A stretch of DNA of 42,502 nucleotides from CAZTBB01 sp964611755 (GCA_964611755.1 CAZTBB010000011.1:1-42502), one strand, 5' to 3'. Positions 16,335 to 26,164 are shown, counted from the first letter of the stretch. Notes: generated by a model from the sequence alone, not told the origin. Numbers and translations are program-made.

Positions 16335-18173
16335 ATGACTTCCATATGTCTTGGCATTGAAAAATCTCTCTCGAAGGGGCGTTGGGTATCACCCGATATT
16401 GATTTGGGTGATATCGAAAAGCTCGCCCGTGCTTTTGATATCCCGGAAGTCATCGCAAGGCTCTTATTATCCAGAGATATTGCCAAAGATGATATTCCGG
16501 GCTTCCTCAATCCCACACTCAAAGAGCATTTTCCTGATCCCTTCTCATTGATAGGCATGGAAGCTATGGCAGAAGATCTGGCGAGTGCCATTCAGGCACA
16601 AAAACAGATCGCAATTTTTGGTGATTTTGATGTGGATGGGGCTACCTCATCGGCCATTCTGTTTCGCTTCCTAAGACAATGCGGCATTGAAGCGCAGATT
16701 TATATTCCCGACCGCCTCTCTGAAGGCTATGGGCCGAATTTGGAGGCGTTAAGAGCGCTCAAGGATAACGGCGCCGAGATTGTCATGATGCTGGATTGTG
16801 GTACAACGGCCTTCGAAATTGTGAAGCAAGGTACGGCTCTTGGCCTAGAGATTACCATTCTTGATCACCATGAAGCAGAAGAGGCGTTGCCGGATGCCAA
16901 GCATGTGATCAATCCAAAACGCAAAGATGACCATTCCGGGCTTGATATGTTGGCGGCCTGCGGTGTTACGTTTTTGGCCTGCGTGGCGATCAATGCAAAA
17001 TTGCGCAGCGCCGGGTTTTACAAGGACAAGAACTTTGATGAGCCAAACCTTAAATCACTGATTGATGTTCTGGCCCTTGGGACTGTATGCGATATGGTGC
17101 CCTTGCTAGGGGCGAACAGGCTTTTTGTGCGCCATGGCTTTGAGGCGATGAACCATACACAAAATGAGGGGCTGAACGCTTTGATCAATGTCTGTAAAAT
17201 CAAACCACCTATGACCCCTTATCATGCGGGGTTCGTCTTCGGGCCTCGGATTAATGCCGGCTCACGTGTGCACAAGGCTGATCTCGGGGCGCGTTTGCTC
17301 TCAACCCGTGATCAGGAAGAGGCCCTGAACATTGCCTGGACGTTGAATGATTGCAATGACAAACGCAAAGCTATCCAGCTACAGATGGAGCGCGAAGCCA
17401 AACAGATGGTTGACGATAAAGGGCTCGACCAGCATGCCGTGATTATGGTCGGGCATGAAGATTGGCATCCGGGCCTGAGCGGTCTTGTGGCTGGTGCCTT
17501 GAAAGAGCTGTATAAGAAGCCGGCTTGCGTCATTACCTATGCGCAGGATCTGGATGGAAATCGCGAAGGGCGCGGATCGGGACGCTCTGTCCCCGGGATT
17601 CATATTGCGCAAGCCTTCATCGATGCACGGAATGACGGGCTGATTACCAAGGGCGGCGGACATGCGATGGCCGGCGGTTTTACGGTTCTGCCGGATCAGC
17701 TTGAAGCCTTCACAGCTTTTATGCAGGACCATATAGCAAAACAGGCAGCCAATAGTGAGGCCAATATCGAAACGGAAGTCGATGCTGTGCTGAGTGTATC
17801 TGGGGCGAACCCAAAGCTGGTCAAGCTGGTACAAAGTCAAATTGGCCCCTTTGGACAAGGCTTTGAGGAACCGCTTTTTGCCCTCAGTAACGTGCGCTTG
17901 CATATGGTGGATGTTGTCGGTGAAAGCCATATTCGCATGATGGTCAGTGATTGGGAGGGAGGCGCACGTATGAAAGCAATGGCTTTTCGCGCGGTTGGTA
18001 CAGAGCTTGGCGATGCGTTGCTCAAACATAAGAATAAAGCTTTCCATCTTGTCGGATCGCTCAAGATTGATAATTGGAGCGGGCATGAAAAGGTTGAAAT
18101 GCATGTCAAAGATGCCGCCTTTGTTTTAAGTGATGCTCAATTTGATGTGGAGCAAGAAAGGGCGCATGCGTAA
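16335..18173 (+). CDS. recJ: Single-stranded-DNA-specific exonuclease RecJ
   Basis: RecJ degrades single-stranded DNA 5' to 3' in recombination and mismatch repair. The DHH phosphoesterase motifs are in order: GDFDVDGATSSA (from residue 96), LDCGTT (153-158) and DHH (177-179). A DHHA1 domain follows with SGLVAGALKE and GGGHAMAGGF, then a C-terminal OB-like region. Length (612) is in the normal range of about 560-620. The first 15-20 residues are not conserved in the family, so a start slightly downstream is possible. It follows glpX closely and probably shares its transcript. Confidence 0.96.
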   Translation: MTSICLGIEKSLSKGRWVSPDIDLGDIEKLARAFDIPEVIARLLLSRDIAKDDIPGFLNPTLKEHFPDPFSLIGMEAMAEDLASAIQAQKQIAIFGDFDVDGATSSAILFRFLRQCGIEAQIYIPDRLSEGYGPNLEALRALKDNGAEIVMMLDCGTTAFEIVKQGTALGLEITILDHHEAEEALPDAKHVINPKRKDDHSGLDMLAACGVTFLACVAINAKLRSAGFYKDKNFDEPNLKSLIDVLALGTVCDMVPLLGANRLFVRHGFEAMNHTQNEGLNALINVCKIKPPMTPYHAGFVFGPRINAGSRVHKADLGARLLSTRDQEEALNIAWTLNDCNDKRKAIQLQMEREAKQMVDDKGLDQHAVIMVGHEDWHPGLSGLVAGALKELYKKPACVITYAQDLDGNREGRGSGRSVPGIHIAQAFIDARNDGLITKGGGHAMAGGFTVLPDQLEAFTAFMQDHIAKQAANSEANIETEVDAVLSVSGANPKLVKLVQSQIGPFGQGFEEPLFALSNVRLHMVDVVGESHIRMMVSDWEGGARMKAMAFRAVGTELGDALLKHKNKAFHLVGSLKIDNWSGHEKVEMHVKDAAFVLSDAQFDVEQERAHA

Positions 18174-18216
18174 TTTTCTTGCATCATAGGCATATCTACC
18201 CATATAAAATGAGCCG

Positions 18217-18675
18217 ATGGAAAAAATGCGCAAGAAAATCGGATGGACAATATTGGCGGTGGAAGCCTCCCATGTCTTTTGTTGTGTGTTGCCAACACTT
18301 GTTTCACTTTTATCGTTGTTAACCAGCTTGGGATTGGTGTCATCCGTGCCTAAAGGCCTGACCTTTATGCATGATCTGATGCATAACTGGGAAATCCCAA
18401 TCATTATAGGTTCCGGTTTGCTTTTGTTGCTGGGGTGGTGGTTGCACCGTTTTAGTAAAACAATTGATTGTCATGATAATGGATGTGAACATGAGCCATG
18501 CGGCCCTAAAAAAGATCGGACATCTTTGATTTTAAAGATTGCCACTGTGATATTTGCCTTTAATGTTCTCGTTTTTGTAATTTTTCACAGAGGGTTAGAG
18601 CATTTTGTTGATCTTGAATCATATCGCACTGAGGCACATGGATCCGCGCATGATCATGACGGGCATGGCCATTAA
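18217..18675 (+). CDS. Cys/His-rich small membrane protein, MerC-like
   Basis: This 152-residue protein has about four hydrophobic segments (about residues 8-28, 29-46, 60-78 and 104-124). The first contains the motif HVFCCVLPTLVSLLSLL with vicinal cysteines C22-C23, like the metal-binding CC pair of the MerC family. A soluble loop after segment three holds three more cysteines (C85, C90, C95) mixed with histidines, and the C-terminus ends in a histidine-rich tail (HDHDGHGH). I infer transport or sensing of a thiophilic or divalent metal. The MerC assignment rests on the CC motif and topology, so it is tentative. It follows recJ by 43 bp; its stop codon overlaps that of hisI by 4 bp. Confidence 0.65.
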   Translation: MEKMRKKIGWTILAVEASHVFCCVLPTLVSLLSLLTSLGLVSSVPKGLTFMHDLMHNWEIPIIIGSGLLLLLGWWLHRFSKTIDCHDNGCEHEPCGPKKDRTSLILKIATVIFAFNVLVFVIFHRGLEHFVDLESYRTEAHGSAHDHDGHGH

Positions 18676-19073
18676 TCCTCAAATCTGAGACTTATCTCTG
18701 CAATGTTTTGATCCTTTCCTATAGGCACAGATCGATAGAAGCAGCTTTTCCGTCCTGTATGGCATGCAATGGCCGGGGCACTTTGCACGTCAACCTCAAT
18801 CAGCATGCAGTCCTGATCACAATCGGTACGCATAGAGACAATCTTTTGGAGTTGACCGCTGGTTTCGCCTTTTTTCCAAAGGCTTTGGCGGGAGCGTGAC
18901 CAGTAATGGGCAATGCCGGTAGAGATAGATGTCTGAAGAGCCTCTTCATTCATGAAGGCAAACATCAGCGTTTCTTTCGTGTTATATTCAATGGCAATAC
19001 ACGGGATAAGGCCCTTTTCATCAAAAATGGGACGAAATTCCGACGTTTCGTCACGGTTGTTTTTGTCTGCCAT
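18672..19073 (-). CDS. hisI: Phosphoribosyl-AMP cyclohydrolase
   Basis: HisI opens the purine ring of phosphoribosyl-AMP in the third step of histidine synthesis; it needs zinc and magnesium. The motifs are GLIPCIAIEY, LMFAFMNEEAL, HYWSRSRQSLWKKGETSGQLQ, the acidic metal site DCDQD (84-88) and CHTGRKSCFYR with the zinc cysteines (C104, C111). At 133 residues it is the monofunctional form without the HisE domain. AAGGA lies upstream of the start. It stands alone: no other his gene is in the window. Its stop shares TTAA with the convergent MerC-like gene. Confidence 0.96.
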   Translation of the reverse strand: MADKNNRDETSEFRPIFDEKGLIPCIAIEYNTKETLMFAFMNEEALQTSISTGIAHYWSRSRQSLWKKGETSGQLQKIVSMRTDCDQDCMLIEVDVQSAPAIACHTGRKSCFYRSVPIGKDQNIAEISLRFED

Positions 19074-19184
19074 AGTTTGAAATCCTTGCTATTTCGCCAA
19101 TAAAGGTTGCTTTTTCTTGCAGAGTATAATAGCAATTGCGCTATCGACCTTAAAACAAAAAGATTTTAAAAGCATATCTTCTCT

Positions 19185-20549
19185 ATGACATTTTCCGATT
19201 TAGGACTTGGCGAAAAATTATTACAAGCAATTGAAGAGTGTGGCTACACAGAGCCGACACCCATTCAGGCGCAGGCCATCCCACAAATATTAATGACGCG
19301 TGACCTTGTTGGTCTGGCGCAAACCGGTACGGGCAAGACAGCCAGCTTTACTCTTCCTATGATTGAGATATTGGCCGGTGGCCGTGCAAAGGCGCGTATG
19401 CCGCGTTCTTTGATCTTGGCGCCAACCCGCGAGCTTGCAGCTCAGGTGGCTAAAAACTTCGATATTTACGGCAAGTATACCAAGCTCTCCAAGGCGCTTT
19501 TGGTGGGGGGTGAATCTATGGACGAGCAAAAGAAACTGCTCGACCGCGGCGTGGATGTGTTGATTGCAACGCCGGGGCGCTTGCTTGATTTGTTTGATCG
19601 CGGCTCAATCTTGCTCTCGGATATCAAGATATTGGTGATCGATGAAGCAGATCGCATGCTGGATATGGGCTTTATTCCTGATATTGAGAAAATTGTTTCT
19701 TTGTTATCGCCCATGCGCCAAACATTATTGTTTTCCGCGACCATGCCGGATGAAATTAAAGGGCTGACAAAAAAGTTTTTATCCAACCCCAAGGAAGTCT
19801 CTGTGGCGCCGCCAGCCTCACCGGCCAAGACGGTTGAGCAGTTCTTGGTATGGGTAAAGCCGCGCGAAAAATATGACGCGCTTGATGCAATTATCCAGCA
19901 AGAAGATGTCAGCAATGCATTTATCTTCTGTAACCGTAAGACCGAAGCCGATAAATTGGCGCGTTGGCTGGAGAAGCATAATTATGCGGCCAAAGCTTTG
20001 CACGGTGATATGCCGCAGCGACTTCGGACCGAGACATTGGAAAGATTTAAGGAGGGCGATATTGCTCTTCTCGTCTGTTCTGATGTTGCTGCGCGCGGTA
20101 TTGATGTGGCGGGGCTTTCACATGTCTTTAATTTTGATATCCCGTATAACGCGGATGATTATGTTCACCGTATCGGGCGTACGGGCCGTGCGGGCCAAAA
20201 AGGGCGCGCATGGTCATTGGCCGTCTCTGATGATGATAAATATATTGATGCCATTGAAAAGATTATCGAGAAGAAAATCCCTGTCGAGGATATAGAAGGG
20301 TTTTCTGTTGCACAGTCATCATCGCGATCCTCTTCCGGCGAAAAGGCACAGAAGAAGGGCGGGCGCTCTCAGAAATCACGCTCTCAGGAGCGCAATTCAC
20401 AGGAGCGCAAAAGCCGCGATGAGGATTCAAAGCCCAAAACGCGCAATAACAAGCGCTCTAACAGATCAAGCCAGCATCATGAGCAGGAAAATACCCCGAG
20501 TGGGTTTGGTGAAGAAATGCCTGCATTTTTTGGTAAAACAAAGCCTTAG
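19185..20549 (+). CDS. DEAD-box ATP-dependent RNA helicase, RhlE type
   Basis: DEAD-box helicases unwind short RNA duplexes in ribosome assembly, RNA decay and cold adaptation. All core motifs are present: the Q-motif (YTEPTPIQ), AQTGTGKT (45-52), PTRELAAQ, GGES, ATPGRLLD, DEAD (153-156), SAT, and in the second lobe ARGIDVAGLSHVFNFDIP and HRIGRTGRAG. The core length and motif wording fit RhlE/DbpA-like proteins. From about residue 375 a basic, Ser/Arg/Lys-rich tail follows, likely disordered and RNA-binding. It diverges from hisI across 111 bp. The exact subfamily is not certain. Confidence 0.93.
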   Translation: MTFSDLGLGEKLLQAIEECGYTEPTPIQAQAIPQILMTRDLVGLAQTGTGKTASFTLPMIEILAGGRAKARMPRSLILAPTRELAAQVAKNFDIYGKYTKLSKALLVGGESMDEQKKLLDRGVDVLIATPGRLLDLFDRGSILLSDIKILVIDEADRMLDMGFIPDIEKIVSLLSPMRQTLLFSATMPDEIKGLTKKFLSNPKEVSVAPPASPAKTVEQFLVWVKPREKYDALDAIIQQEDVSNAFIFCNRKTEADKLARWLEKHNYAAKALHGDMPQRLRTETLERFKEGDIALLVCSDVAARGIDVAGLSHVFNFDIPYNADDYVHRIGRTGRAGQKGRAWSLAVSDDDKYIDAIEKIIEKKIPVEDIEGFSVAQSSSRSSSGEKAQKKGGRSQKSRSQERNSQERKSRDEDSKPKTRNNKRSNRSSQHHEQENTPSGFGEEMPAFFGKTKP

Positions 20550-20629
20550 AAGGCTAAAAGCTTGACCTGAAAGGGAAAAAGGCTCAGAATTTTACCCAGG
20601 TTATAACCCGCAATTCAAACTTAAGTTCC

Positions 20630-22915
20630 ATGTTTCCTTCATATTACAGATTTGTTTGTGGCATAGCGCTGGGCTGTTTTATTGCTCTGGCTTGCTCTCC
20701 ATCGCTTAAAGCGCAAGTCTTTATTGATCAGGAAGTGCTGGCAAACCCTTACCCGGAGCAATCCGTGGATATTCCTCAGGCACCTGGGGATGAGACAAAA
20801 CAGCCTGTTGATTTGCAAGCGGATAGCCTGTCTCATGATGAGCAAAATGGCATTGTAACCGCAGCAGGGGAGGTGCAGCTGGTGCAGGCGGGGCGCATTT
20901 TACGTGCCGATGAAATTTCCTATGATTTACAAAAAGATGAAATTGTCGCCAGTGGAAATGTTGCTCTGAACGAAGCCAATGGTGATGTGCATTTTGCAGA
21001 TCGCGTTGTATTGCAAGATGAGCTTAAAAACGGATTTATTGAGGGGCTACGCAGCTATTTGGTTGATGGGTCACGTTTTAAGGCATCCCAAGGGGAGCGG
21101 TCTGATGGCTTGAAGACGGTTATGCGTGATGCAACATATACACCGTGTAAGCCATGTGAGAAAAATCCGGACGGAGACCCTTTGTGGCAAATTCGGGCAT
21201 CGCGCGTCATTCATGATGAAGAAGAAAAAGAGATATCCTATCGCCATGCCCGTTTTGAGGTCTATGGCGTTCCTGTTGCTTATACCCCTTATTTTTCTCA
21301 CCCTGACCCTACAGTTGAGCGCAGAAGCGGGCTCTTGCCGCCATCGATTGGCTATAAAAGCCAGCTCGGCACAATGGTTGGAACAAGCTATTATTGGGAT
21401 ATTGCGCCTGATCAAGATGCAACAATTGGCATATTGGCCATGACAAAGGAAAATCCGCTTCTATTTGGGGAGTGGCGAAAAGGCTGGTCGGATGCCCGTT
21501 TTGAGATAGATGGCAGCATCACCTATTCGGAGCGGGAGGATAGTACGGCCAATGCACAGCGCATCACCCAAGATGCGGAAACGCGCGGCCATGTCTTTGC
21601 ACAAGGCATCTGGAATATGAGTGAGAAGTGGCGCAGCGGCGTAAATATAAATTATGCCTCGGATGATCAATATTTGCGCCAATATGATTTTAGCTCGGAA
21701 GACGTGCTGGAGAGTGAAATTTATGCAGAGCGTTTTGACGGGCGCCATTATGGTGTAATTCGCGCTTTGGCATTCCAGGATGTTCGCGTAGACGATTTTG
21801 CCGATCAACCCGACGTTCTTCCCGAGGCCTATGCCAGTTTTATTGGTGATCCGGGCAGTATGCCGCTTATCGGAGGGCGTTGGGATGTGGAAGTTTCTGC
21901 ATTGGGGCTGAGGCGCGCGGGCGAGAAACAGGACGTAAACCGCCTGAGCATGAATACAGGATGGGAGCGCCGTTTTGTATCAGACGCAGGGCTGGTTTTG
22001 AATATGGATGCAGATCTGCGCGGTGATTATTACAATACGCGTGACCGTGATGAGGCATCTTTTGGCTCGGGTATCAGTACACAATCCAACGAGACGCGTT
22101 TCTTTGCCTCACTCCATAATGAGGCAAGCTTCCCGGTTGCGCGCTCATTTAAAAAGTTTCAAGCGGTTATCGAGCCGCAAGTGGCTGTGACGCTGGCCCC
22201 TAATATCTCGGTCAATGACGATATACCCAATGAAGACTCGCAAGATGTGCAACTTGATGCCTCTAATTTGTTTGAAGCCGATCGTTTTCCGGGCCTTGAC
22301 CGCATTGAAGATCAATCACGTATAACTTACGGCATACGAAATGGTATATATGGGTATAACGGCTCGCATGCCGATATTTTCCTTGGCCAGAGTTATCGTT
22401 TTGATGAGGATGATAACCCCTTTCCCGAAGGATCAGGCCTGGAGAGGCAGGAATCGGATTTTGTTGGACAATTCTCTCTTGGCTACAAGGATATCTTGGA
22501 GATGAATTATCGTTTTCAAATGGATAGTCAGGATTTGGCATCGCGCCGCCATGAGGTGGATACCTATCTTGATGTCGGGCGGTTCTATATGAGCTCTCAA
22601 TATTTATTTGCCGATGCGCTGGCTGAAACCAATATTGATGAAAGCAGGGAACAAATCAGAGCCGATGCCGGCTATTATCTCAGCGATGATTGGCGTCTGC
22701 GCAGTGGCGTTATTCAGGATCTTGGTGAAACACCCGGCCTGCGTGAGGCCTATGGCGGACTTGATTACTTTGGTGATTGTATTTCATGGTCGGTTGATGT
22801 TGAACGAAACCTCACGGATGATGAAACAGGGGATAGCTCGACTGAAATTCTCTTTCGCATTGGTCTGAAAAATATTGGTGATTACCAACGCTCAGGCTTG
22901 AACGCTGTGCGTTAA
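20630..22915 (+). CDS. lptD: LPS-assembly outer membrane protein LptD
   Basis: LptD with LptE inserts lipopolysaccharide into the outer leaflet of the outer membrane. A signal peptide ends near LKAQ (about residue 29). The periplasmic OstA-like beta-jellyroll lies at about 60-165 (DLQADSLSHDEQNGIVTAAG, ILRADEISYDL), followed by the LptD hallmarks VPVAYTPYFSHPDPTVERRSGLLPPSIGY and a long beta-barrel to residue 761. The mature part has only three cysteines: C173 and C176 in a CxxC, and C717 near the C-terminus. Escherichia coli LptD uses two disulfides, so at most one can form here. The surA-pdxA-rsmA genes often found next to it are absent. Confidence 0.93.
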   Translation: MFPSYYRFVCGIALGCFIALACSPSLKAQVFIDQEVLANPYPEQSVDIPQAPGDETKQPVDLQADSLSHDEQNGIVTAAGEVQLVQAGRILRADEISYDLQKDEIVASGNVALNEANGDVHFADRVVLQDELKNGFIEGLRSYLVDGSRFKASQGERSDGLKTVMRDATYTPCKPCEKNPDGDPLWQIRASRVIHDEEEKEISYRHARFEVYGVPVAYTPYFSHPDPTVERRSGLLPPSIGYKSQLGTMVGTSYYWDIAPDQDATIGILAMTKENPLLFGEWRKGWSDARFEIDGSITYSEREDSTANAQRITQDAETRGHVFAQGIWNMSEKWRSGVNINYASDDQYLRQYDFSSEDVLESEIYAERFDGRHYGVIRALAFQDVRVDDFADQPDVLPEAYASFIGDPGSMPLIGGRWDVEVSALGLRRAGEKQDVNRLSMNTGWERRFVSDAGLVLNMDADLRGDYYNTRDRDEASFGSGISTQSNETRFFASLHNEASFPVARSFKKFQAVIEPQVAVTLAPNISVNDDIPNEDSQDVQLDASNLFEADRFPGLDRIEDQSRITYGIRNGIYGYNGSHADIFLGQSYRFDEDDNPFPEGSGLERQESDFVGQFSLGYKDILEMNYRFQMDSQDLASRRHEVDTYLDVGRFYMSSQYLFADALAETNIDESREQIRADAGYYLSDDWRLRSGVIQDLGETPGLREAYGGLDYFGDCISWSVDVERNLTDDETGDSSTEILFRIGLKNIGDYQRSGLNAVR

Positions 22916-22936
22916 TAGCCAATACTAAAGCCCATA

Positions 22937-24976
22937 ATGAATCTTAACGTCGATCCAGCTTTTCATATGTGGTTTGTTCTGGGGCTTATGCTCTGGGCGA
23001 TTTACTCCTTTATTCGTGAAAAATGGTCAATCGAAGTTACAAGCGTTGCATTGCTGACGGCTTTATTGATTTTTGGCCAATTCTTCCCTCTCCAAGATGT
23101 GAATGGACACAACCAGCTGGATGCCATGCGCCTTCTCGCCGGGTTTGCAAACCCCTCTCTTGTGGCGGTGCTGGCTTTGCTGGTCATGGGGCAGGCCATG
23201 ATCCATACGGATGCATTGCGTGCCGTGACCGGGGTGTTTCGTTCATCGAATTCCCATTTTGCGTGGTTTTCAATTCTTGGTTTGTTGATTTTTGTGGCCG
23301 TGGCCAGTGCCTTTTTAAACAACACGCCGCTCGTCATTATTGTTATACCGATCATTCAAGTTTTGGCGGCTTCTGCCGGATTATCCGAAAGCCGTTTAAT
23401 GATCCCCCTCAGCTATGTCGCCATTTTGGGGGGCATGACCACATTGATCGGGTCATCAACAAACCTGCTTGTATCATCATCAATGGTTGAGCTTGGTTAT
23501 GAACCTTTGGAATTCTTTGACTTCGTTATACCGGGGATGATCCTGGCCGCTATTGGAATGGTTTATGCGATTTTTATTGTGCCATATCTTCTAAAAGATC
23601 GGGCCTCTATGGCAAAAGATTTGGCAGGGGATGATAAGGAATTCGTGGCCGAGCTGGATATCACGGATGACAGCAAATTAATCGGTCTTGAATGTGTAGA
23701 GGGTAAGTTTGAAGAACTGCAAGACCTGCGCATCAAGATGATCCAGCGCTCCGGTTATCTTATATTGCCGCCTTTTGAAGGGTATAAAATTGAGTCAGGC
23801 GATATCATGATCGTATCGGCAACACGAAATACCTTGATGGCACTACTTTCAAAATATCCGGGCTTCCTTTTGTCTGAGGAGGAGGAGAAAGTGTTGAGCG
23901 CGAAACCAGCGCCAAAACAAACCCTATCAACCAGCAAAGCGGAGGAGGCGAGTAAGCCGCTTGAGGTTATCAGTGAAGCCGAGGATGAGATTGATGAGCA
24001 GGAGGGGGAGGCTGAAGCTGAAGAATTAGACGGCAAGGCTAAGGATGCGCCTGATGAGGCTGAGGAGCAGGCAGATGCGCAGGATGCCATGGTGGCGGAA
24101 TCACGCCTGCTAGCCGAGATTATGATCACGCCAGCCTCGCGCCTCGTTGATATGTCCCTCGAGCATTCCGGCATCGAGAGGCAATATGGAGTTGTCATAC
24201 TCGGAATCCAGCGCCGTGCGCGTGTAGTGCGAAGGCGCCTTGGCCGTATCAGGTTGGAGGCAGGGGATGTTCTCTTGATCGCAGGTCAGGCAAGTGCAAT
24301 CGACTCAATGCGCCATAACTCGGATTTTATTGTTCTGTCCGGTTCTAAGAAAGAATTGCCGTCACCGGCCAAAGCACCGATAGCAGGTGTTATTTTCCTC
24401 AGTGTTATTGGGTTGGCGGCATTGGGCATTGTCTCTATTCCTGTTGCCGCCATTGCGGGGGCTGTGCTCATGATCGCCACGGGATGTTTGAATATTCGTC
24501 AGGCCACGCGTGCTGTGGATCGTAAAATATTTTTGCTTGTTGGCTCTATGCTGGCTCTTGGTGTGGCTTTGCAAGCATCGGGAGGGGCGCGTTATATCGC
24601 AGATTTGCTGACGGAGATCCCCCATGCTGATAATCCGCTCGTTATGGTCTCGTTGTTATTCTTGGTGGTTGCCGCATGCACGAATGTGCTTAGCAATAAT
24701 GCCTGCGCCATTCTCTTTACACCCATCGCAATGAATTTGGCAGGGAATGTGAATGTGCCAGAGGGCTTTGAATATGATATTGCCTTTGTTTTTGCGATCA
24801 CGGTTATCTTTGCCGCCAATTGCTCTTTTGCATCCCCTATTGGGTATCAAACCAACTTGCTTGTAATGGGGCCGGGGCATTACCGCTTCAGAGACTTTGT
24901 AAAGGCCGGGGTGCCGCTGATGTTTATTATATGGCTCGGCTTTATCGGTGTTGCCCATTTCTATTTCGGGCTATAG
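22937..24976 (+). CDS. SLC13/DASS-type permease with two TrkA-C domains
   Basis: This is a large inner-membrane transporter of the divalent-anion/sodium symporter superfamily. Membrane segments fill residues 10-225 and again about 475-679; both halves have the expected asparagine-rich re-entrant parts (AFLNNTPLVIIV with IGSSTNLLVSS, and LSNNACAILFTP with SPIGYQTNLLV). Between the halves are two cytoplasmic TrkA-C domains (about 235-310 and 390-460) that usually bind ligands and gate transport. A strongly acidic linker of about 70 residues separates the two TrkA-C domains. Substrate may be sulfate, dicarboxylate or similar and cannot be told from sequence. It starts 21 bp after lptD. Confidence 0.88.
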   Translation: MNLNVDPAFHMWFVLGLMLWAIYSFIREKWSIEVTSVALLTALLIFGQFFPLQDVNGHNQLDAMRLLAGFANPSLVAVLALLVMGQAMIHTDALRAVTGVFRSSNSHFAWFSILGLLIFVAVASAFLNNTPLVIIVIPIIQVLAASAGLSESRLMIPLSYVAILGGMTTLIGSSTNLLVSSSMVELGYEPLEFFDFVIPGMILAAIGMVYAIFIVPYLLKDRASMAKDLAGDDKEFVAELDITDDSKLIGLECVEGKFEELQDLRIKMIQRSGYLILPPFEGYKIESGDIMIVSATRNTLMALLSKYPGFLLSEEEEKVLSAKPAPKQTLSTSKAEEASKPLEVISEAEDEIDEQEGEAEAEELDGKAKDAPDEAEEQADAQDAMVAESRLLAEIMITPASRLVDMSLEHSGIERQYGVVILGIQRRARVVRRRLGRIRLEAGDVLLIAGQASAIDSMRHNSDFIVLSGSKKELPSPAKAPIAGVIFLSVIGLAALGIVSIPVAAIAGAVLMIATGCLNIRQATRAVDRKIFLLVGSMLALGVALQASGGARYIADLLTEIPHADNPLVMVSLLFLVVAACTNVLSNNACAILFTPIAMNLAGNVNVPEGFEYDIAFVFAITVIFAANCSFASPIGYQTNLLVMGPGHYRFRDFVKAGVPLMFIIWLGFIGVAHFYFGL

Positions 24977-24988
24977 AGGCATATTTGT

Positions 24989-26143
24989 TTATTGCCCCTG
25001 ATAAAAGCGGTTCATGATTTGGGCCACCATGTCTTTGACATCAAAGGCGCCTTCAAAATCCATGTCACCACTGGCGGAAAAATTATTGGCTGTGCTTTTG
25101 ATTGTATATTGAATGCGGTTATGATCATGCAACTGCACAATCGTGAGATAAAAGCTTTCCAGCGACTCTGGCACGCCTTTGGCACGATTATCACTCATTA
25201 GCTCAACAGATTGCTGTTTCATGTAGTCTTCAAAGTCCTGCATTTGCGGGCTGAAGAACATGTATTTGCTGATGGTTTGATTCTGGCCTTGCTCATAATT
25301 ATAGCTAAATTCAACGCCAGAGCCGCCGCTGGTTTTGCCGGAAATTATAATGCCTGTGGTTGTCCCGTCATAACGGAAGCTGAGGGCTGCATTCTGCCAG
25401 TTCAGGCCTGAAAACACGAGATAGCCGGTCTGGGCATTGGCATCGATTATTGCTGTTTCTTGAATAAGCGCCTCTGCGCTTGCTTTTCCCAAGATGCGTG
25501 ATGCTTTATGTCCGGCATAATCAAAGGCAGCATTTTGAAAGTCTAAATGGGCTTGCCATAGACCGCCTGGGCTTAAATGCGCATTCAAATCCCCATAAAG
25601 CTTAAGTTGTGGCTGTGCCGTTTGTACCTGCCCACGAAAGGTGAAGCTCTCGTCTTTTTCCGGAGTAATTTCTCCATCAATCTTGAGCTGGATACCACCA
25701 ATATCACCGGCCCATAAATCCAGCACCATATTTTCTATGCTTATCGTCTTTAAGCGTGAGAAAGGCGCGGAGACATCGTCAATCTGATCAAGATTCCAGC
25801 CCGAAAGGTGCAGGGTTTCACCCACTTCCCCCGTTAGATTGGCGTTGATAATGCTTATATTTTTGATTTGATTATCATTGAGCAATTTACGAAGATCATA
25901 GTTGAATCGCATGGTCTCAATCGTACTAAATCCGTCTGCATCCAGTGTAATATCTTGCATGTCAAAGCTGTGAGAGCCATTTTTGAGTGCCCCCACTTGA
26001 AAATGTGCAAAGCCGATATTGTGGGCAAATTCACTCGTTCTGGCTGAGATGATTTGCGGGACGTAGACATGGCTGAGATAGAGGAAGGTGGCGCCTCCCA
26101 CCAGAAAAATACAAACCAGAATATAGAGAGTTTTTCTTACCAT
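24989..26143 (-). CDS. Membrane-anchored AsmA/YdbH-like protein of unknown function
   Basis: An N-terminal membrane anchor (about residues 5-25) leads into about 355 residues of repeated beta-strand-like segments (IENMVLDLWAGDIGGIQLKIDGEI, LKLYGDLNAHLSPGGLWQAHLDFQNAAFDY), the texture of AsmA-like or YdbH-like periplasmic proteins that form long beta-taco structures for lipid transfer. No precise family motif is recognised, so this is a fold-level inference. It starts 21 bp downstream of the parE stop on the same strand and is probably cotranscribed with parE. Confidence 0.6.
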   Translation of the reverse strand: MVRKTLYILVCIFLVGGATFLYLSHVYVPQIISARTSEFAHNIGFAHFQVGALKNGSHSFDMQDITLDADGFSTIETMRFNYDLRKLLNDNQIKNISIINANLTGEVGETLHLSGWNLDQIDDVSAPFSRLKTISIENMVLDLWAGDIGGIQLKIDGEITPEKDESFTFRGQVQTAQPQLKLYGDLNAHLSPGGLWQAHLDFQNAAFDYAGHKASRILGKASAEALIQETAIIDANAQTGYLVFSGLNWQNAALSFRYDGTTTGIIISGKTSGGSGVEFSYNYEQGQNQTISKYMFFSPQMQDFEDYMKQQSVELMSDNRAKGVPESLESFYLTIVQLHDHNRIQYTIKSTANNFSASGDMDFEGAFDVKDMVAQIMNRFYQGQ

Positions 26144-26164
26144 CGCTGTTCGTCTTAAAATGGC

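Noticed and set aside
17379..18104. 241-codon minus-strand open frame
   Set aside because: It is antisense to recJ, whose motifs are all conserved; codon shadowing explains it.
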